NCBI GenBank assembly: GCA_034172985.1
Contig: JAXFDY010000036.1
Span: 1 to 5,042 of the forward strand
Direction: 5' to 3'
Length of the DNA: 5,042 nt
Source of the DNA: CAG-303 sp034172985
GTDB lineage: Bacteria > Bacillota > Clostridia > Lachnospirales > Lachnospiraceae
Below, piece after piece: positions 1 through 5,042 of the stretch; position 1 is the stretch's first letter, and each line of letters starts with the position of its first letter. The position numbers and the translations under genes are program-made. The notes beneath the pieces are model-generated. The model did not search any database. It worked only from the letters and a program-made list of their open reading frames with translations, and had not been told where the DNA came from.

Positions 1-3000
1 GTTTTATTATCTTGATGCAACTGCTACTATTAACGGTACATCGGATTATCCGTATACTATTAAGATTACTGATGCATGTGCAGGACTTGCAAGGGTTCTT
101 ACCTATGATGGTGATGGTAGTGACATAACGATTGGAAGTAACAGCTATAAATATATTACGATTACAGGAGCTGTAGTGAATAGAGATGGCACTGCTGGCA
201 GCGTTTTTGCTGATATTCAGAATTCTTCCTCAGGGAAGCTGATTATAAACGATATTGGTGTTACAAACAATATTGGTGTTACAAACAATATAACCTCTGT
301 TAGTGGAAATTGTGCCGGAGGTTTTGCTGGTGCAGTTTCCGGTAATGTGGAACTGCATTTGGGCTCTACCTATCTTTCTGCGAAGAAGGTTGAAGGTCAG
401 GAATATGCGGGAGGAATCGTAGGAAAGATAGAAGGAACAGATACGGTAAAGGCAAAGATAGTGCTGGAAGAAACTATTTCTATGGAAAACAGTGTTTCGG
501 CAAAGAAGGGGGCTGCCGGAGGAATTGCAGGATATGCAAGGAATGCAGAGATTGAAGCAAATACAGGCATAAAATTAACACAGCGTAATTTAAAAGGACA
601 GACATATGCCGGAGGCATTGCAGGATATCTGGGAAATAGTATTTTTTCCTATGGCGATTTTACGATGGATATTAAAATAGAACAGAATGATCCTTCTGGT
701 GAGGATACGGTTTATTATGCGGGAGGAGTCTGTGGTTACGCAGATGCTTCAGATATTCAGCCGTCTGATGACAGTAAATATCTGACTATGATAAGGCCTG
801 TGATTCGGGCAGGGAAAACCAAAGGCGGACAATATGTGGGAGGTGTCGTTGGTTATATTGCAAATGGTACTGATAACGGAAGCCTGAAAAATATAAAAAT
901 ATTTGATGTTGAATTGCAGGCAAAGTCTACGACTGCAACTACATATCTTGGAGGTTTAGTGGGATGCATGTCGGATACCGGAGTGGATGTTTCATCATGT
1001 TTAGTTGAAAATGTTTATGTAAGCAACGGAAGCTGTTTTGGTGGGATTATCGGAAGAAATGAAAAAGATGGCTTATCTGTTTCCTATGTTTCGGTTAAAT
1101 TTTTAACTGCTAAACATGACAATGGAGACAAGGTAAACAGTGGTAGTGCATGGTATGTGGGCCAAACTGGTGGTATTATAGGATATACCATGACTGATTG
1201 CAGCATTTCAAATGCGTACGATATGATGGTTTCAACCTATTCTGCAGATAGTAGTGTTGCGAATGACAAGAGTATCCGAACGAATCTGCTGGGTGGTCTG
1301 ATTGCTCAGGCAGGTGATGATACGCATAGGATTACTGTGAATGTTTCTAATATTGCATATGCAGATCTTGATTATAATTATCTTTCGTCATATGAATCCT
1401 CTGCTGTCACATCTGATAGTGCTGACCAGATAGGTTCAGTAACTATAGGCGGAATTGTAGGTGAATTGAGTCAGGGTTCTGTTCTTTGTATGGGTGGAAC
1501 CATAGATTTGTCAAAAGTTAAAAATGCTTATGAAGATAAAAGTAATGGCGGTGTTACGGCTGCGTATTATGAGTATTATGGTTATGTGGTAGGTAAACAG
1601 ACGGATGCACTGGTATATATGAATCCGACAGGAGCAGATGAAACAGGATATATATATGGTCTGAAGCTACCTGAGACAAAATATGCAGATGAGATAGGAA
1701 ATTATGGAGCAGTATATCGGAATGGAAAATGGGATGTGACAGAATATGCAAAAACCCGGGATATGAGCACCGAGAATTGGATGGTTGAGGGCAAAACACA
1801 TGGTGAAGTACAGCTCAATCATACCACAAATGTTTCATCATTATCTACAATTGGCGATTTTATGCTTATTTCGATTGCATGTAATAGCGGTGGTCAGTAT
1901 GGATTGTCAAATCTTGGTGTGGATACCACAGAAGAACTGCTAAAGAAGACTTATCAGTTGACATCGGATATTGATTTGACCGGAACTAATATTCTTACCC
2001 TGAATCGGAATACGTTAGATGAGGCTGATTATTTCTGCGGAACTTTTGACGGGGGAAACCATACAATTACCTTTGATATAAGTGTATTTTATCAGCCGAA
2101 TATAGGTTTGTTTTCTTCTGTGAAAAATGCTGTATTTCAAAATCTGAAAGTGGCAGGAACACTGACTGTACTGGATAAAACAGTGGAAAGTAATCAACAG
2201 GCAGTGCGGGCGGTAAATATAAAGAAGAAAAATGCCGGTGGTCTGGCAGCCTGTGCCTATGGAAACCTGACAGTGAACAATGTGACTTTAAATCAGATGG
2301 TGATAAGAGATTCCAAAGACTCCAGCTATATGAAAGTGTCAGGGAGAGTCTTTCGGGAATACTATGGTGGTCTTGTGGGATATTATGAGCCGGATCAAAC
2401 AAATCATTCCTGCAATATTTCAACGATTGACTGTACGGTAGATATTTTGCATTCGGGTCTGTCACATTATGTAGGAGGAATCATTGGATATGTGCAGACG
2501 AAATCTCTTACAGAGGCTGATCCTATGTCTCTTAATCTGACGGGTATTACCTTGTCCGGTGGAATTCAAATATATACTACAAACCAAACACAACAGATTC
2601 AGATAGGTGGCGTGATTGCAGGAATCGGCGATGAACCGGTAGAACAGCAACAGGGATGGGTGTCTGATAAAGAAAAAGAGAAAAACGCAAAAGCTTCCTG
2701 TCAGGCTAGGGTAAAGTTAAAGGTAACAGACAGTATCGTTATGTCAGGTTTTTCCATTTCGGGAACGTTAAACTGGATTATTACTGATTTAGGCGGACTT
2801 ATCGGTTATATCTGGGAGCATACAGATTCTGAGATAGCGAATATAACGATTCAGTCTGATGAAAGCCGTGCATCCGGAATTATGTTCCAGGCACGTAAGA
2901 CGGAGTATGGAGGATTGTGGAATACAGTCTATGGACATATGGAGTTGGGTGCAGTATCAATCAGTGACACCAGATTTGATGTGGATTCAACAGAAGATCA

Positions 3001-5042
3001 TAATGCATTTCTGATTCAGAATGGTCAGTATCTTTATCTGGAACTGGGAAATTATAAATTGACTAATGTTACATTGACAAACTCTGAATCGAAAATGTTT
3101 GATGAAATTGTGGGCGTAAGTAAAGGAATGATGACCAATTCTTCGGCTGATACAGGTGGAATTGTTTCTATTAAGACTGCAAATGAGTTTGAATTGTATC
3201 AAAACCAGGTGGTACAGCAGAAAAATTCATCTACCAGATATTACTATAATCTTGGGGATGATTTGGTTGACATTGCAGAGATAAGCGGAGCGGTTACTAT
3301 AGATTCAGTGGGGGATTTATTGCAATGGCATCTTTCGCATTATGCGAATGAAGCTTTGAGAAAATATTTTAAGGCAGAAAATTATAGCACAACTTCGGAA
3401 ACGGTTACTTTTAAGGAAGTTGATTTGGGAGATGCTAGCTATTATCCGACGAATGTGAGCAGTGGAACATACCATTCAGAAAATAGCAGACTTACATTTC
3501 ACGGAAAGGAATTTTATCCTTCATCAAATCTGTTAAATCCATATGATGCGAATAGCCAGAACTACCAGATTCAGAGCGGTTTGTTTGGAAATGTGACTAC
3601 CTCTCATATCACCGGTATAAAATTAAGTGGTTCTGTCACAGCCTTTGAAGCGGGATCCGGCGGACTAGTTTCAGGATGTATTTCCGGTATTGTAGAGAGT
3701 GAGTCAAATGGAGTGAAAACCTATTCAAAAACGGCCACAGAGATTTCAGGGATTACATTAAGCGGTCTGAAAGTATATCAGCCAAATGGTGATAGCTGGG
3801 ATGGATATTACGGACTTCTCGTTTATCAAATTATGGATGGAGCAAATGTGAATTTTGACCAGATCCGGATGACTGATTATACAGGAACGTCACATGTTGC
3901 GGCTGCCCTGATTGGACAGGTGGGGGATGAAGATGCTGAGGCAATTAATTTAAAATTTACCAATATGGATATTGCGGATGTAAAGGATGGCGTCAGTGCA
4001 CCAAATAGTCACGAACAGGATCAGATTCTGGCATATGCTTCCTTTATCTATGAGTATAATTACTCCGTTGATACAACAGCATTGAATTCATCTTATGGAT
4101 TATATACATTTTATCTTTTGGACTATGTATATGGAACCGGTATCAGAACAGATGCGATGCCGGATACCACGAAGGGTATGGTCACTCTTGGAGAAGAAAT
4201 CGGAGAGACGGTGCAGTTTTATGACGAGAATCTTACGACGCCGATTGCATCTTATACTGAAAATTCATTTTTATTTAATGCGGTGAACTACAAGCCATAT
4301 GTCTATAAAGTAAAGAAAATAGAAGTGAATCCAAAGGCAGGACATATTCTGGAAGGCTGTGGTACTTATAAGGATCCATATATTATAGAAAATACCAATC
4401 AGTTTTTGTCACTGTATCAGTATATTAGTAATCATGAACAGTATCACAGCAACCTGAAAAAATGGAAGATTAACCAATACGGTGCTGATGAGGAAGATAT
4501 TACAAAACATACAACTCATAATCAAATGGAATATCTGGATACTGCTTCTTATGATGAAGCTGCATATCAGACAAAAATCAGTGAAGGCTTTCCGACGGTG
4601 AAACAGCTGAGTGAAGCATATTATCTGATTAAGGGAGATATCGACCTGACGGCAGTAGAAGATTTTACAGGTTTTGGAACGGATAAAATACCATTTACGG
4701 GAGTGTTTATAGGAGATATACCTTCTGATAGCAGTCAAGGGCAATACATGATTACACTTCCGAAAAAAACTGAGGCAATGGAAACTTTTGGATTAATTCA
4801 GTATGCAAAAGGAGCTGTTGTACAAAATTTAAAAATCCTTCTTCCGGATGAGAAAGATAGTATGATTACCATTAAATCCCAGGGATACGGAGCAGCCGTT
4901 ATGGGATGTATTCTCGGTGGCGATAATGTCATTGCGAATGTCACGGTCAGCGGAACGATAGCGGCGCAAAGTAATACCTCTGAAATCGGAGGCTATGTGG
5001 GCAGAGTGCAGCTTGGCTGTCTGATTTTAAGAGAAATGAAGG
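1..5042 (+). CDS. Interior of a giant GLUG-repeat surface protein (both ends missing)
   Basis: The frame starting at base 2 is open for 1,680 codons and continues past both window edges, so the whole protein is larger than 1,680 residues. Its character is that of an extracellular repeat protein: many GG-[ILV]-[ILVA]-G-Y motifs, alternating beta-prone strands rich in Thr, Ser, Asn, Tyr and Val, and no transmembrane segment. The GG motif resembles the GLUG motif of bacterial surface proteins. The strand pairs around residues 651-720 and 1541-1612 resemble the N-terminal beta region of M26 IgA1-protease-type proteins. Four modules are recognisable (1-612, 613-1100, 1101-1440, 1441-1680). No signal peptide, cell-wall anchor, SLH, choline-binding or peptidase motif (such as HExxH) is visible, so location and activity depend on the missing ends. 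An adhesin or matrix-like protein is the likeliest role; the stalk of a large surface protease is the alternative. The coding call is near certain, the family moderate, the function unknown. Confidence 0.95.
2..301 (+). other. Module 1, truncated beta region before the repeat array
   Basis: Residues 1-100 alternate short beta-prone strands with Gly/Asn/Asp turns, as in YKYITITGAVV at 49-59 and KLIINDIGV at 79-87. The stretch at 66-86 (GSVFADI, then IINDIGV) occupies the place of the GLF...NLKV motif that precedes the repeat arrays in modules 2-4, though the match is loose. The helical opening and the DIDL strand expected for a full module are not seen and presumably lie upstream of the window. 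The assignment to module 1 rests on order and pattern, not strong sequence identity. Confidence 0.5.
252..291 (+). repeat. Perfect 18-bp in-frame tandem duplication
   Basis: An exact 18-base period runs for 40 bases (about 2.2 copies), with no mismatch from 252 to 291. It encodes IGVTNN twice in a row, at residues 85-90 and 91-96. Because the unit is a multiple of three it adds six residues without breaking the frame. Identity at every synonymous position marks it as a recent duplication, probably by replication slippage. It lies in the strand/turn region just before the first GG repeat, where an added hexapeptide could be tolerated as a loop. Confidence 0.95.
314..1471 (+). repeat. Module 1 GLUG-like array, 11 copies
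   Basis: Eleven copies of the core GG-[ILVF]-[ILVA]-[GA]-x occur, with the first Gly at residues 106, 137, 173, 204, 241, 280, 317, 347, 390, 431 and 483. Typical versions are YAGGIVGK, YAGGIAGY, YVGGVVGY and TIGGIVGE. The spacings are 31, 36, 31, 37, 39, 37, 30, 43, 41 and 52 residues, so the unit lengthens toward the end of the array. Each core is usually preceded by Tyr or a hydrophobic residue and followed by a polar loop and one or two beta strands. This pattern fits the GLUG family, in which each copy probably adds coils to a beta-solenoid. Cys replaces the usual residue in or beside several cores (244, 322, 345). The array is structural; no ligand-binding residues can be named. Confidence 0.85.
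515..628 (+). repeat. Two near-identical 21-bp repeat cores
   Basis: Bases 515-535 and 608-628 agree at 20 of 21 positions. The one difference (A versus C at the ninth base) changes the encoded peptide from AGGIAGY without effect only at codon level: both copies translate to AGGIAGY, ATT being preceded by GGA in one and GGC in the other. They lie exactly 93 bases (31 residues) apart, while the DNA between them differs. The synonymous-level identity suggests recent duplication or gene conversion of this core, unlike the more diverged copies further on. Confidence 0.8.
1544..1837 (+). other. Module 1 tail and linker, Tyr-rich
   Basis: After the last GG core, residues 515-612 lose the repeat pattern. 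They begin with GGVTAAYYEYYGYVVG, unusually dense in Tyr, and continue through strand-like segments such as DALVYMNPTG and YGAVYRNGKWDV. This looks like the closing part of one module and the linker to the next, comparable in position to residues 938-1100 and 1298-1440. I recognise no named domain here. An LPETK string at residues 556-560 is not a sorting signal, as it lacks the final Gly and a hydrophobic tail. Confidence 0.5.
1838..2179 (+). other. Module 2 head: helix plus M26-N-like beta region
   Basis: Residues 613-726 open a full module. STIGDFMLISIA at 615-626 is a short amphipathic, probably helical start. YQLTSDIDLTG at 651-661 and CGTFDGGNHTI at 679-689 are the two signature strands. 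GLFSSVKNAVFQNLKV at 702-717 completes the pattern. From family knowledge, the order Y-x-L-x-x-DIDL, then F-x-G-x-x-DG-x-x-H-x-I, then GLF-x-x-[ILV]-x-x-A-x-[ILV]-x-NL is typical of the beta region before GLUG repeats in M26 IgA1-protease-type and related surface proteins. This is the clearest copy in the window and serves as reference for the other modules. It is probably a solenoid cap or first coils rather than an enzyme domain. Confidence 0.75.
2231..2812 (+). repeat. Module 2 GLUG-like array, five copies
   Basis: Five GG cores follow the module 2 head, with the first Gly at residues 746, 789, 825, 869 and 931: AGGLAAC, YGGLVGYY, YVGGIIGYV, IGGVIAGI and LGGLIGYI. The spacings are 43, 36, 44 and 62 residues, longer than in module 1. 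The last gap is widened by a charged insertion at 877-908. A further isolated GGIVS at 1052-1056 could be a worn sixth copy. The array directly follows the NLKV strand, the same order expected in the other modules. Confidence 0.8.
2630..2725 (+). other. Charged insertion inside the module 2 array
   Basis: Residues 877-908 contain a Gln run (EQQQGW) and then a highly charged stretch (SDKEKEKNAKAS), unlike the neutral, Thr/Asn/Gly-rich surroundings. It sits right after the GGVIAGI core, where other copies have a short turn. An exposed, flexible loop protruding from the solenoid is the simplest reading. The frame stays open and codon use does not change noticeably. Confidence 0.6.
2813..3301 (+). 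other. Module 2 tail and linker
   Basis: Residues 938-1100 lack regular GG cores apart from the weak GGLW at 970-973 and GGIVS at 1052-1056. Strand-like segments such as QYLYLELGNYKLTNVTL at 1009-1025 suggest continuing beta structure. A Tyr/Asn-rich run (RYYYNLGDD, 1079-1087) leads into the next module. No known domain is recognised. By position it corresponds to the module 1 tail. Confidence 0.45.
3302..3640 (+). other. Module 3 head, diverged
   Basis: Residues 1101-1213 repeat the module plan in weakened form. DSVGDLLQWHLSHYANEAL at 1101-1119 is an amphipathic helix matching the start of module 2 (STIGDFMLIS). EVDLGDASYY at 1139-1148 takes the place of the DIDL strand. LTFHGKEF at 1164-1171 stands for the GTFDG strand. 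GLFGNVTTSHITGIKL at 1193-1208 matches the GLF...NLKV motif. The distance between the GLF motifs of modules 2 and 3 is 491 residues. Recognition depends mostly on order and on the GLF motif, so the boundaries are approximate. Confidence 0.6.
3641..4321 (+). other. Module 3 body with degenerate repeats, and tail
   Basis: Residues 1214-1440 hold only worn versions of the GG core: SGGLVSGC at 1219-1226, YYGLLVYQ at 1269-1276 and AAALIGQVG at 1300-1308. Only the first keeps both glycines. The tail (about 1332-1440) is rich in Tyr and aromatic residues, for example YASFIYEYNYSVD at 1345-1357 and GLYTFYLLDYVYG at 1366-1378. It ends in KPYVYKVKKIEV. The tail resembles the module 1 tail in composition, not in clear sequence. 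The strings are too polar and interrupted to be membrane segments. Confidence 0.5.
4322..5041 (+). other. Module 4 head and first repeats, truncated by the window
   Basis: Residues 1441-1680 start a fresh module. GCGTYKDPYIIEN at 1452-1464 is the G-x-GT-x-x-DPY-x-I entry strand often seen before such beta modules, followed by a helix-like segment at 1466-1478. YYLIKGDIDLT at 1540-1550, FTGVFIGD at 1565-1572 and GLIQYAKGAVVQNLKI at 1597-1612 follow in the same order as in module 2 and are closer to it than module 3 is. The first GG-like cores are YGAAVMGC at 1629-1636 and IGGYVGRV at 1662-1669. The array must continue beyond the window. Confidence 0.7.

Noticed and set aside
252..291. The tandem repeat as a CRISPR or regulatory iteron array
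   Set aside because: There are only about two copies without spacers, in frame inside a coding region, encoding a hexapeptide duplication.
1667..1681. LPETK at residues 556-560, resembling an LPxTG sortase signal
   Set aside because: The Gly is replaced by Lys, no hydrophobic segment with a basic tail follows, and the protein continues for more than 1,100 residues.
2067..2465. A 132-codon open stretch on the - strand, the longest of the antisense frames
   Set aside because: It lies wholly inside the 1,680-codon + frame. Its translation is rich in His, Ser, Pro, Leu and Tyr, as expected from the complement of this coding sequence, and matches no family I know.
4094..4135. Hydrophobic aromatic run at residues 1365-1378 as a possible membrane segment
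   Set aside because: It is short, contains Asp and several Tyr, and is flanked by polar beta-type sequence, so a buried strand is more likely than a membrane helix.
4095..4286. A 63-codon open stretch on the + strand in another frame
   Set aside because: It overlaps the main frame fully. The peptide is rich in Arg, Met and Leu with no recognisable domain, typical of an off-frame shadow.
4409..4744. A 111-codon - strand stretch with a hydrophobic end that could look like a small membrane protein
   Set aside because: It is antisense to module 4, where the + frame has clear DIDL and NLK motifs. The hydrophobicity comes from the complement of Lys, Asn and Glu codons.

Overview
The window is the interior of one very large protein-coding gene on the + strand. 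Reading from base 2, the frame has no stop across all 1,680 complete codons, up to base 5041. Neither the true start nor the stop lies in the window. There is no room for any other gene: the shorter open stretches in other frames and on the - strand are shadows of this frame. I see no RNA gene, promoter, terminator, insertion sequence, attachment site or CRISPR array.

The product looks like a giant secreted, repeat-built surface protein of a gut-type Gram-positive bacterium in the Clostridia, most likely near the Lachnospiraceae. This assignment is inference. It rests on the roughly 40% G+C (sampled by eye), frequent ATA, AGA and GGA codons, and a protein style common in those genomes: rich in Gly, Tyr, Asn, Thr and Ser. 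No signal peptide, membrane segment, sorting signal or catalytic domain lies in the part shown, so export and anchoring must be encoded outside the window.

Residues are numbered within the window; residue n starts at base 3n-1. Four modules of the same general plan follow each other: module 1 (residues 1 to about 612, front missing), module 2 (613-1100), module 3 (1101-1440) and module 4 (1441-1680, end missing). A complete module starts with a short amphipathic, probably helical segment. Next comes a beta region related to the N-terminal region of M26 IgA1-protease-type proteins: a YxLxxDIDL strand, a GTFDGxxHTI-like strand, then a GLF...NAxxxNLKV motif. After that comes a run of GLUG-like repeats, GG-[ILV]-[ILVA]-G-[YFC], about 30-45 residues apart, and finally a Tyr/Asn-rich tail leading into the next module. 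The likely fold is a chain of beta-solenoid segments.

Module 1 has the richest repeat array (11 copies) and module 2 has five. Module 3 has only degenerate copies, and module 4 is cut off just as its array begins. A perfect 18-bp in-frame tandem duplication (bases 252-291) and two nearly identical 21-bp repeat cores (515-535 and 608-628) point to repeat turnover within the gene. Adhesion or glycan/host contact is a plausible role, but nothing in the window demonstrates a function.
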